A DNA stretch of 41,920 nucleotides. It comes from a virus. The notes beneath the pieces were generated by a model, which saw only the letters and a list, made by a program, of their open reading frames with translations, was not told where the DNA came from and did no database searches. The stretch spans positions 1 to 41,920 of the IMG/VR virus record IMGVR_UViG_3300042261_000217. One strand, 5' to 3'. Within the stretch, counting starts at the first letter, position 1, and the number at the start of each line of letters is the position of its first letter. Made by a program: the position numbers and the translations under genes. This document shows, piece by piece, positions 1 to 7,900 of the stretch.

Positions 1-107
1 CTTGGTGATGATAGTGGTTCGGCAGTGTTATGCGGTCGGGCGTTATAGGCGCGGGGCGGCGTTGTTATAACCCCCCTTATTAAAAAAAGCAAACTACCCT
101 AACCTAC

Positions 108-128
108 AGAGGTGACAAATCGACCTCT
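108..128 (+). other. Hairpin AGAGGT/ACCTCT upstream of the first gene
   Basis: AGAGGT at 108-113 pairs with ACCTCT at 123-128. Two further pairs are possible if one G is bulged, leaving a four-base CAAA loop. No T-run follows, so it is not a standard rho-independent terminator. It abuts the CTAAATA late-promoter-like element. It may end the upstream transcript or act as a processing site; this is inferred from position only. Confidence 0.35.
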
Positions 129-133
129 AAATA
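126..133 (+). promoter_or_regulatory. Candidate T4-type late promoter (TCTAAATA)
   Basis: The octamer differs from the T4 late consensus TATAAATA at one base and lies 27 bases before the ATG at 161. The same CTAAATA variant precedes the tail tube gene at 36246-36253. T4-type late promoters need only this -10 element, recognised by the phage sigma factor gp55. That an equivalent factor is used here is inferred from family. Confidence 0.4.
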
Positions 134-160
134 TCATTCATTTAAAAAATTTCCGGAAGT

Positions 161-319
161 ATGATTAGTTTGAAAACCCCCCGCAGATATTATCGGAGGT
201 CTCCCTATTGGAATTTTTGGAAGGTTGTATTAGCAGGATGGATGATTCGCTATCCCCGCCCATTTTTTGTTGCATTGGGATTTTGTTTAGTGTTGATATA
301 TAATGCGGTATCAAAATAA
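161..319 (+). CDS. Small single-pass membrane protein (52 aa), unknown function
   Basis: This short frame runs from ATG 161 to TAA 317-319. The N-terminal half is basic and aromatic (KTPRRYYRRS, then WNFWK). The C-terminal half has a hydrophobic stretch at about residues 35-50 (FFVALGFCLVLIYNAV), preceded by RYPRP, which fits one membrane helix with a positively charged inner side. A late-type CTAAATA lies upstream at 127-133 and GGAAG sits very close to the start. The next gene starts 32 bases downstream on the same strand. I do not recognise a named family. A holin-like or membrane-anchor role would be a guess. Codon use fits the neighbours, and the overlapping minus-strand frame lacks any protein-like feature, so the plus-strand reading is preferred. 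Confidence 0.6.
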   Translation: MISLKTPRRYYRRSPYWNFWKVVLAGWMIRYPRPFFVALGFCLVLIYNAVSK

Positions 320-351
320 AACTGAAAGAAAAAATTCCGGAGATATTTTTT

Positions 352-552
352 ATGTCTGCAACCGACAAAGTATATCACATCTATGCAAAAGATAAGTGTT
401 TATTTCATTCATTGAAAGAAGAAGAATTCGGAACAATTTGGAATACTTTGAAAAATCTTGTTGGAGTAATGAAGACTGATTATAGAGAAGAAGATTTATC
501 TTTTGAAGAACTGGTAGTAAACAAAGAGGTTGTTTTAAATTCCTCTCATTAA
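352..552 (+). CDS. Conserved T4-like marine phage hypothetical protein (66 aa)
   Basis: Sixty-six residues, starting MSATDKVYHIYAKDKCLF and continuing with an acidic, probably helical segment rich in Glu and Leu. GGAG at 339-342 lies nine bases before the ATG, which supports this start. From memory, proteins with this opening are common next to the baseplate genes of T4-like cyanophages, but no function is known to me. There is no signal peptide or membrane segment. It sits between the small membrane protein and the glycosyltransferase-like gene, and a sigma-70-like promoter lies just after its stop. The minus-strand frame overlapping this area looks like a shadow. Confidence 0.75.
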   Translation: MSATDKVYHIYAKDKCLFHSLKEEEFGTIWNTLKNLVGVMKTDYREEDLSFEELVVNKEVVLNSSH

Positions 553-554
553 TA

Positions 555-584
555 TTGACAGAATCATATATAGACTGATAAAAT
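555..584 (+). promoter_or_regulatory. Candidate sigma-70-type promoter with extended -10
   Basis: A perfect TTGACA (555-560) is separated by 18 bases from TAAAAT (579-584). TG at 576-577 gives a TGn extended -10. Transcription would start near 591, just before the gene at 609. This is a host-type promoter inside an otherwise late-promoter region. Confidence 0.5.
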
Positions 585-608
585 TGAAATGAAGGTTGAT
601 TAAACTCT

Positions 609-1376
609 ATGGCAAAAGGATTTACTGTTAAAGCAACTGCACCCAAACCTAAAGAAGTGGAATGGGATATTGATGCAATTAAAGAAAGAATGCGAGGAAA
701 GAGTATTGTATTCTGTCTACCTGGACGTGGATGCTCTTTTATTTTTCTGAAGAACTTTGTACAACTGTGCTTTGATATGGTACAGAATGGAATGAGTATT
801 CAGATTTCTCAAGATTATTCTTCTATGGTGAACTTTGCACGTTGCAAATGTTTAGGTGCAAATGTTCTTCGTGGACCAAAACAAATTCCTTGGGATGGAA
901 AACTACAGTATGATTATCAACTCTGGATTGATAGTGATATTGTTTTTGATTCGAACAAGTTCTGGCAACTCTGTGATCTAGCAATCTCAGAAGATGGTAC
1001 AGAGCGCGATATCACTGCTGGGTGGTATGCTACTGAAGATGGACACACAACTTCTGTCGCACACTGGTTAGAAGAGGATGATTTTCGCAAAAATGGTGGA
1101 GTGATGAATCACGAAACTGTTGAATCCATTTCGAAGCGTAGAAAGCCTTTCACAGTGGATTACACTGGTTTTGGTTGGGTATTGATTAAGAAAGGTGTCT
1201 TTGAAAATCTTGAATATCCTTGGTTTGCTCCAAAGATGCAGGTTTTTGAATCTGGCAATGTGCAGGATATGTGTGGTGAGGATGTTTCATTCTGTCTTGA
1301 TGCTAAAGAACAGGGCTTTGAGATCTGGTGCGATCCTCGAATTCGTGTTGGGCACGAAAAGACTCGTATTATCTGA
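609..1376 (+). CDS. Glycosyltransferase-like protein (255 aa)
   Basis: Residues about 30-60 hold a Rossmann-like opening (IVFCLPGRGCSFIFLKNFVQ), and residues about 108-112 read DSDIVF after a WI hydrophobic strand. This is the usual layout of the DXD-type metal and nucleotide-sugar site of GT-A fold glycosyltransferases. A later stretch (PFTVDYTGFGWVLIKKGVF, then GEDVSFCLDAKEQGF) resembles the acceptor-side ED motif of family 2-like enzymes. The protein likely transfers a sugar to a virion component, DNA or a host glycan; the substrate is unknown. It starts after a sigma-70-like promoter and its TGA overlaps the next ATG (TGATG). Homologues in this position are common in T4-like cyanophages. 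The fold class is fairly likely; activity is inferred. Confidence 0.72.
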   Translation: MAKGFTVKATAPKPKEVEWDIDAIKERMRGKSIVFCLPGRGCSFIFLKNFVQLCFDMVQNGMSIQISQDYSSMVNFARCKCLGANVLRGPKQIPWDGKLQYDYQLWIDSDIVFDSNKFWQLCDLAISEDGTERDITAGWYATEDGHTTSVAHWLEEDDFRKNGGVMNHETVESISKRRKPFTVDYTGFGWVLIKKGVFENLEYPWFAPKMQVFESGNVQDMCGEDVSFCLDAKEQGFEIWCDPRIRVGHEKTRII

Positions 1377-1522
1377 TGAATTACAACATCCTTTACAAAG
1401 GACGTAAAATTTATATGAACCTCAGTGCTGAAGAATGTACTGAGGTTCTTCAAGACCTCTCAGAATCGTTTTTCTCGGGAGAACTTATAGAACCAGAATT
1501 TATAGAATTGGAGGAAATTTAA
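1376..1522 (+). CDS. Short acidic conserved phage protein (48 aa)
   Basis: This frame runs from ATG 1376, which overlaps the TGA of the glycosyltransferase-like gene by one base, to TAA 1520-1522, which overlaps the next ATG by one base. The protein begins MNYNILYKGRKIYMNLSAEE and is then strongly acidic (EELIEPEF-type tail), probably helical. An in-frame upstream ATG exists at 1328, but it would extend the protein deep into the preceding gene, so the stop-start overlap is the better choice. No function is recognised. The tight coupling suggests co-translation with its two neighbours. Confidence 0.7.
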   Translation: MNYNILYKGRKIYMNLSAEECTEVLQDLSESFFSGELIEPEFIELEEI

Positions 1523-1665
1523 TGGCTAAAGTTGGTGGGAGTAGTAAAGTATTATTTGAAGTTGGAGCACCTAAGAAAACTCGTCAAGGGCGTTCTGCTC
1601 GTACATTACTTAGTGCAACCTCTCGTAATGGGCGTAAAAAGAAATATCGCGGACAAGGAAAATAA
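1522..1665 (+). CDS. Short highly basic conserved phage protein (47 aa)
   Basis: Forty-seven residues from ATG 1522 (overlapping the previous TAA) to TAA 1663-1665. It begins MAKVGGSSKVLFEVGAPKK and ends RNGRKKKYRGQGK. Lys and Arg make up roughly a third of the chain, and the middle has a TRQGRSARTLLSATSRNGR segment. I recall near-identical proteins in many T4-like cyanophages, so it is probably real despite its size. The charge suggests nucleic-acid binding or a packaged basic peptide, which is inference. GGAGG at 1510-1514 gives it a ribosome binding site inside the preceding gene. A terminator follows directly. Confidence 0.75.
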   Translation: MAKVGGSSKVLFEVGAPKKTRQGRSARTLLSATSRNGRKKKYRGQGK

Positions 1666-1672
1666 CATAGAT

Positions 1673-1699
1673 AAAGCAGGATTAAACTCCTGCTTTTTT
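1673..1699 (+). terminator. Rho-independent terminator
   Basis: AAAGCAGGA (1673-1681) pairs perfectly with TCCTGCTTT (1688-1696) around a six-base TTAAAC loop, and the 3' arm runs into TTTTTT (1694-1699). It sits eight bases after the stop of the 47-residue gene and eleven before the next ATG. It is the clearest intrinsic terminator in the window and closes the transcript that starts near 591. Confidence 0.88.
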
Positions 1700-1709
1700 A
1701 TTACCTTTT

Positions 1710-2405
1710 ATGGCATACCTAAATCACAATCTTCCGACCATTACTTGTTATATTCGTAATGAGTTTCTCTACAATCATAAAAAAGGACACGGAGAGGTAA
1801 CTTTATGCGACGTACACTCTGTAGCGTCCTTAGAGAAGCACGTACCCCTCTTTGAAGCGTTTTTAGAGAATGGGGTAAACTGGACTCGTAGACCTATTCA
1901 CGCATTTTGTTGGAAACCTGATGCTCCAGTTCCTGAATTGGAGGAGTGTATGTGGTGGGATTGTTTTTCTCCTTATATTGATGTTCAGGTACGTTCAAGA
2001 TTGGCTAACTTACGTGCTGAACTAATCAATTATAAAGGTAAAAAGAATGAAGGAACCTATATGTTCACTCTTGATTGGTCGTGGGAATCAAAATCAACAC
2101 TGAATACTAACTTTAGTGAAACTCCAGAGCATAAATGTGCCCATTTTTTCAAGATGGACAACGGAAACTTCTATGCTTATCCCAATAATAAGATATTATG
2201 GTATGATGATGCATGGACTCGCAACAGAATTACCAAAAATCCAGGGTATGAAATTGATTTAACCGAATATTCTGTCGAAAATCGTCGTAAAATAGAGACA
2301 TCAGACGATTTTATGTACGAAATTAAAGAAATTCGGGATAGCAACCCCGTAAAAAGTTCTGATTTAACAGATCAGGAGCTAAAAAATGACCAAACAAGTC
2401 GATAA
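1710..2405 (+). CDS. Conserved T4-like cyanophage protein of unknown function (231 aa)
   Basis: The protein opens MAYLNHNLPTITCYIRNEFL and carries clusters of Trp and Cys (HAFCWKPDAPVPELEECMWW, DWSWES). This pattern is conserved, from memory, among T4-like cyanophage proteins in the same genomic place, just upstream of gp25. There is no signal peptide or membrane segment. A conserved HKCAHFFKMDNGNFYAYPNN stretch contains His and Cys that might bind metal, but no standard motif forms. The C-terminus is polar and acidic and overlaps the next gene by 20 bases. The start lies only 11 bases after the terminator, with no clear ribosome binding site. Function is unknown. A role linked to virion assembly is suggested only by position. 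Confidence 0.8.
   Translation: MAYLNHNLPTITCYIRNEFLYNHKKGHGEVTLCDVHSVASLEKHVPLFEAFLENGVNWTRRPIHAFCWKPDAPVPELEECMWWDCFSPYIDVQVRSRLANLRAELINYKGKKNEGTYMFTLDWSWESKSTLNTNFSETPEHKCAHFFKMDNGNFYAYPNNKILWYDDAWTRNRITKNPGYEIDLTEYSVENRRKIETSDDFMYEIKEIRDSNPVKSSDLTDQELKNDQTSR
2374..2378 (+). promoter_or_regulatory. Ribosome binding site AGGAG fixing the start at 2386
   Basis: AGGAG lies seven bases before the ATG at 2386, inside the end of the preceding gene. It supports a start that overlaps the upstream gene by 20 bases. Confidence 0.65.
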
Positions 2406-2643
2406 AGACGAAAATTTTATGAAAAATGAGTGGGGAACTCAATTTTTGGCATCAGAATATGGGTGGGAATCAAAAATAGAGAAGCAAAAGATGCTTCGTG
2501 AGATTGCAAATGACGATTTAACACCAAAAAAACACGATTTTTATCATCAGAACGAAATTCACGAAAAAATTCGTAATGATGAGGACTATGATGATTGGGA
2601 ATATGGGACTGAACCTCTTTATGAATCAAAAAATCCCGAATAA
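2386..2643 (+). CDS. Small acidic/charged hypothetical protein (85 aa)
   Basis: Eighty-five residues of mostly charged sequence (MTKQVDKDENFMKNEWGTQF at the start, NDEDYDDWEYGTEPLYES near the end). It is probably helical in the middle and disordered and acidic at the C-terminus. A good AGGAG precedes the start. It overlaps the upstream gene by 20 bases in another frame and its TAA forms part of the late promoter for gp25. No family is recognised. The minus-strand frame across it looks like a shadow. It is the last accessory gene before the baseplate block. Confidence 0.65.
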   Translation: MTKQVDKDENFMKNEWGTQFLASEYGWESKIEKQKMLREIANDDLTPKKHDFYHQNEIHEKIRNDEDYDDWEYGTEPLYESKNPE

Positions 2644-2646
2644 ATA
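2639..2646 (+). promoter_or_regulatory. Late promoter of the baseplate block (AATAAATA)
   Basis: Seven of eight bases match TATAAATA. The TAA stop of the 85-residue gene (2641-2643) is contained in it. The gp25 start is 20 bases downstream. Confidence 0.6.
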
Positions 2647-2666
2647 AGACAGAATTATACTATTCA

Positions 2667-3068
2667 ATGCCTCTAGAAAGGGTAAGTCAAGGATTTAAGG
2701 ATATTAGTATGTCATTTCAGGTTAATCCCCTGAATAGTGACTTGATTGCCCTTAAAAATGAGTCCGCTATCTCTCGTTCAATTCGAAATATTGTATTTAC
2801 AGTACCTGGAGAGAAGTTTTTTAATGAAAATTTCGGATCAAACATCTCCAGGACACTTTTTGAAAATGTTGATGACATATCTGCATCAGTGATTGTTGAT
2901 GAGATTAGACAATCAATTCAAAACTATGAGCCAAGAGTTCAATTGATTGATGTTCAAGCATATCCTGACTATGATAATAACTCATTTGATGTGGTCATAG
3001 TTTATAACATTATTGGAGCAGATGTTCCTGCACAACAACTACAATTTGTATTGCAACCAACAAGGTAA
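2667..3068 (+). CDS. 25: gp25 baseplate wedge subunit
   Basis: At 133 residues this closely matches T4 gp25 (132). The chain has the gp25/lysozyme-like wedge-fold features: AISRSIRNIVFTVPGEKFF followed by NFGSNISRTLFE, matching the family's conserved N-x-I-x-T-x-PGE-R and G-x-L-x-x-x-L-F-E elements, and a C-terminal VVIVYNIIG strand. gp25 joins gp6 and gp53 in the wedge and sits near the sheath. The 2667 start gives MPLERVSQGF, which I recall in cyanophage gp25 proteins. A second in-frame ATG at 2709 has an AAGGA seven bases upstream and cannot be fully excluded. The stop directly abuts the gp6 ATG. Confidence 0.92.
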   Translation: MPLERVSQGFKDISMSFQVNPLNSDLIALKNESAISRSIRNIVFTVPGEKFFNENFGSNISRTLFENVDDISASVIVDEIRQSIQNYEPRVQLIDVQAYPDYDNNSFDVVIVYNIIGADVPAQQLQFVLQPTR

Positions 3069-4994
3069 ATGCCTCTAGTAAACTTTACAAATCTGGACTT
3101 CGACCAGATTAAAACAACGCTTCGAGATTATCTCAAAGCAAACTCAAATTTTACAGATTATGATTTTGAAGGGTCTAACCTTTCAACGATTCTTGATGTT
3201 CTGGCATACAATACCTATATTACCTCATATAATGCAAATATGGTTGCAAATGAGGTATTTCTCGATAGTGCAACATTAAGAGAGAATGTAGTTTCTCTAG
3301 CAAGAACGATTGGTTATATACCCAGATCAAAAAAAGCAGCAAAAGCAACAATAAGTTTTTTCGTAGACTGTTCTAGTATTATTCCAACTCCAGTATCTTT
3401 AACTCTTAAGAAAGGACCTGTAGCAAGCACCTCTGGAACTTTTGGTAATCAGTCATTTGTTTTTTCAATTCTGGAAGATATTACAGTTCCTGTTTTTGAT
3501 GGTGTAGCATCATTTAATGATGTTCCAATTTATGAAGGAACATTGTTAACTTCTAATTTTACATACACCTCCAGAAATCCTAATCAAAGATACATTCTAC
3601 CAAACTCGGGAATCGATACAAATTTAATATCTGTAATTGTTAAAAACAACGAACAGTCCTCAGTTTCCGTAAAATATAATCAACAAGATAGTCTTTTTGA
3701 AGTTGATAAAGAATCTGAAGTTTATTTTCTGCAAGAAATAGAAGATGAAAGATATGAATTAATATTTGGAGATAATGTATTCGGAAAGGCACTTCAAGAA
3801 GGAAATTATATAGAAGTATCTTACATCACAACAAACGGTGATTCCGCTAATGGAGTTGGTCAGTTTTCATATTCTGGTAGATTAACCTACACTAGAAATT
3901 CTACTGACTATACTGTTACCTCTGGAGTATCACTTTTAACAACTGGATTGATTGCTTCTGGTGGAGAGAATATTGAATCTGTAGAATCAATCAAAAAGTA
4001 TGCACCAAGAATATATTCCTCTCAAAATAGAGCGGTAACGGCAAATGATTATGAAACTTTAATTCCATCAAAGATTTATCCAGAAACAGAATCAATATCA
4101 GTTTTTGGTGGGGAAGAATTAATTCCACCACAATACGGAAAAGTCTTTATAAGCATAAAGCCTAGAAGTGGAGACTTCTTATCAAACTTGGTGAAAGAAA
4201 ATATCAAACTTAAACTTAAAAAATATGCGGTTGCTGGAATTGTTCCTGAAATTTTAGACCTAAAATATCTCTACATCGAAACAGATTCTAAAATATATTA
4301 CAACACAAATCTCGCCCCTAGTGCATCATATGTTTCTAGTGTTGTTCAATCGAATGCTACAAAATATTCAGAATCGACTGAACTTAATAAGTATGGTGCA
4401 AGATTTAAATACAGTAAATTTTTAAAAATTATTGATGAAAGTCACGAATCAGTGACTTCTAATATTACTAAAATCCAAATTAGAAGAGATCTCAGAGTTT
4501 CCTTAAATAGTTTTGCAGAATACTCAATAGGATTTGGTAACGAATTTCACATCAATAGTATGAGTGGATATAATATAAAGTCCACATCATTTAGAGTAAG
4601 TGGAATATCTCAAGATGTTTACTTATCAGATATTCCTGATACAAATAGAACAACTGGATCCATCTTTTTATTCAATGTTCCAAATGCATCTTCAACCTCT
4701 CCAACAATTATAAGAAGAAATGTTGGAGTCATCAATTATAAATCTGGAATTATTACCTTAAATCCGATCATAATATCATCTGCAAAACAAAAGAATGGTC
4801 AACCAATTATTGAAATATCAGCAACACCAAAATCAAATGATGTTATCGGATTACAGGATTTGTATTTGCAACTAGATATTAGTAAGAGTAATTTTGAAAT
4901 GGTCATAGATGAGATTTCATCTGGACTAGACCCTTCAGCATCAAACTACATTGTATCATCAAGTTACACTAACGGGAATTTAGTAAGATCATAA
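3069..4994 (+). CDS. 6: gp6 baseplate wedge subunit
   Basis: At 641 residues it is near the 660 of T4 gp6. The N-terminal region (residues about 1-110: FTNLDFDQIKTTLRDYLKAN, SNLSTILDVLAYNTYITSYN, then LDSATLRENVVSLARTIGYI) is the baseplate J / gp6-like signature found in contractile systems. The central part (ENIESVESIKKYAPRIYSSQ, RAVTANDYETLI) is also typical of this family. gp6 dimers link wedges into the baseplate's inner ring, together with gp7 and gp25. The gene starts the base after the gp25 stop and ends four bases before gp7, so it is part of one late operon. No irregularities were seen. Confidence 0.93.
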   Translation: MPLVNFTNLDFDQIKTTLRDYLKANSNFTDYDFEGSNLSTILDVLAYNTYITSYNANMVANEVFLDSATLRENVVSLARTIGYIPRSKKAAKATISFFVDCSSIIPTPVSLTLKKGPVASTSGTFGNQSFVFSILEDITVPVFDGVASFNDVPIYEGTLLTSNFTYTSRNPNQRYILPNSGIDTNLISVIVKNNEQSSVSVKYNQQDSLFEVDKESEVYFLQEIEDERYELIFGDNVFGKALQEGNYIEVSYITTNGDSANGVGQFSYSGRLTYTRNSTDYTVTSGVSLLTTGLIASGGENIESVESIKKYAPRIYSSQNRAVTANDYETLIPSKIYPETESISVFGGEELIPPQYGKVFISIKPRSGDFLSNLVKENIKLKLKKYAVAGIVPEILDLKYLYIETDSKIYYNTNLAPSASYVSSVVQSNATKYSESTELNKYGARFKYSKFLKIIDESHESVTSNITKIQIRRDLRVSLNSFAEYSIGFGNEFHINSMSGYNIKSTSFRVSGISQDVYLSDIPDTNRTTGSIFLFNVPNASSTSPTIIRRNVGVINYKSGIITLNPIIISSAKQKNGQPIIEISATPKSNDVIGLQDLYLQLDISKSNFEMVIDEISSGLDPSASNYIVSSSYTNGNLVRS

Positions 4995-4998
4995 TAAA

Positions 4999-7900
4999 AT
5001 GACAGAAAAAAGAGTTCAGTTTAGCAACATCGTTAAGAATCAACTTCCTGCATATGTAAGGGAAGAGTTTCCATTAATATCTGAATTTCTTTCACAATAT
5101 TACATCTCACAGGAATTTAAAGGTGCGCCTGTTGATTTAATCCAGAATATAGATCAATATGTAAAAGTAGATGAACTTACAAATAACACTGAATATTTGT
5201 ATCTCAACTCTGATATAACCGATATTGATACGACTATCAATGTTGATGTTGGTTTGAATAATCAGGGTACGTCAGATTTTCCCGATTCTTATGGCTTAAT
5301 TCAAATTGATGATGAAATTATCACATATACTTCCAAAACATCAAATTCTTTCGTTGGATGTATAAGAGGTTTTAGTGGCATATCTTCTTATACTACACAG
5401 AATATCCCAGATCAACTAACATTTAAATCTACCGAATCTTCTAGTCACGCCAAGGGAACTAAAATTATTAATTTAAGTTCTCTATTCCTTAAAGAGTTTT
5501 TATCTAAAACAAAATATCAACTATCACCTGGATTTGAAGATAGATCTCTATATTCCGATTTAAATCAATCTATCTTTTTAAAGCAAATCAAAGATTTCTA
5601 TCAGAGCAAAGGAACTGATGAGTCTTTTGAAATTCTTTTTAAAGTTTTGTATGGAAAAGATGTAAAAATTATTCGACCAAAAGAAAATCTTTTCAGACCA
5701 TCAGATGCTCATTATAGATTAACAAATGACATTGTTGTAGAAAGCATTTCTGGTGATCCATCAAATCTAACAAATCAAACTTTATACCAAAATACTTACG
5801 ATACTATTTCTTATGCTCGCAGTCCAATAACTTATGTAGAAAAAATAATTTCTGGCATTGGAAATACTTATTATAAGTTAAGTTTAGACTCTGGGTATAA
5901 TAGGGATATTATTGCTAATGGTGCTACGATTGGAAAATTCACTGTTCATCCAAGAACAAAGATAGTAGGCCCAGTTTCTGCTGGAACAACTGTTTTTGAT
6001 GTAGATTCTACTGTTGGATTTCCAGCAAATGGACAACTTCTAGTAAATTATGGTGACCAAACTACAGGAATCGTTAGTTATACTTCAAAATCTTTAACTC
6101 AATTTTTTGGATGTTCTGGAGTTTCGAAAACTATTTTAGATGCTGCATCTGTTGGAATTAATACATATGCCTATGCATATGATCCAGATGGGTCTTTAGT
6201 AAAATTAAGAGTAACTTCAATTTTAAACTCTACAGAAATTTTGGGAGATACTAGGTATCACTATAAAAACGATACTTCTGTAATTAGAACTTTGGGTGTA
6301 AACTCTAACGATGTTTATTCAAGAGATTGGTTCTTTAATATTCCAATTTCTTATAAAGTAAAATCAATTGTTTCTCGGGGAACAAATGATACATATGATA
6401 TTACGACTTCGAATCCAAATATTTTAAAAATTGGAGACAAGATTGATATAATTACAAGTTCTGGTGATAAAAAATCATCGACTGTTATTGATTTAGTTTC
6501 AAATTCGACTTGTACTGTTAAAGGACAAGGATCATTAAGTTTAACTGATAGTTATACTATCAAAAAAAGCATACTTAAAGCAAGTTCTACTTATTTTTCT
6601 GGTATTTCTGTTGTAAACTCTAATGTTCAAAATATATACAAACTTGGAGATAGAACATTAGTTTCTTCTTCATCTATACCTTCATACTATAATCAATTAT
6701 TATCAACTACGGATAGATCCGTTACATTCTCTGGAACTTTTTCGGGGACAGTTTTTACTATAACTCCAAATTCAGATCACGGTTTCTATACTGGAGATAG
6801 TGTTTATTATACTCCAGAAAAAATTACGACAACATCCATAGATTCTCAAGGTTCTACTGTCACAACAACATCAATTAATAGTTCTTTATTTGATGAAGGA
6901 ATTTATTTCGTTAAAAGAATAGACTCTAGCAGAATTAGTCTTGCAAAAAGTAGAACTAATGTCTTTAATGGTATCTTTGTATCAATATCAAGCAGTACCA
7001 CAGTAACAAACAATAAGATTGAACTTTATGAGTTCAAATCTAAAACATTAGGGACACAAAAGTTACTTAGAGAATTATCTTCTCCAGTTGATGACGGTAA
7101 TATTTACAAGACGAATCCAGGATTTACTGGAATGCTTCTTAATGGTGTAGAGATTCTAAATTATAAGGCAAAAGAATCAATATATTATGGTGAGATAAAA
7201 GAAGTTGAAGTAACTGCTCCTGGGTCAAACTATGATATTATCAATCCTCCAGTTTTAAGTATCACAGATTCTCTGGGGGTAGGTGCAACAGGATTCTGTG
7301 CAATTAGTGGATCACTTCAAGAAATTAGAATTATTGATCCTGGATTTGATTACCTAGATACACCAATTATTAAAATTACAGGTGGTAATGGTGTTGGTGC
7401 AAAAGCATTTGCAAATATGAAGTTAGTAGAGCACGAATCTACTTTCAATTCTCAAGATAATGCAGATCTAATTGGAATTGGTAGCGCATTATCAACGATT
7501 GGATTTACAACATATCACAAATTTAGGAATGGTGAGCAAGTAATCTACAAAACAGATAGTCAAAGAGGTGTTGGTGGACTATCTACAGATTCTTCTTATT
7601 TTGTTTCTGTAAAAGATAACTTTACAATCAAGTTACACAAGACCTTAGATGATGTCATTTCTGGTATTAACACCATTACATTATCATCCTATGGTATTGG
7701 TAATCATAAACTTAAATCATATAATCAAAAATCTGTAGTTGGATCCATTAATATAGAAAATTCTGGATCTGGATATGAAAATAAGAAAAGAACAACCACA
7801 CATCTAGGAATCAATACTTCACTATCTCAAATCGCAATTAATAATCACGGATACAATTCCGGAGAAAAAATTGTATATACGACTGATTTCACACCAATTA

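Larger units (their letters stand above)
1..160. other. Left-end region without a supported gene
   Basis: No reading frame here is convincing. The first 48 bases are open in frame 1 up to a TAG at 46-48 and could be the end of a gene that starts outside the window, but the codons (CGG, GCG) do not resemble the AT-rich usage of the rest. Bases 31-75 are unusually GC-rich. An imperfect inverted repeat pairs 38-47 with 66-75. A smaller hairpin is at 108-128, and a late-promoter-like CTAAATA follows at 127-133. Confidence 0.5.

Noticed and set aside
165-368. 67-residue minus-strand reading frame at the left end
   Set aside because: It overlaps the better-supported plus-strand membrane protein and the start of the 66-residue gene, and no other minus-strand gene exists in the window.
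1532-1759. 75-residue plus-strand frame overlapping the basic 47-residue protein
   Set aside because: It crosses a strong terminator and conflicts with the conserved 47-residue gene in another frame.
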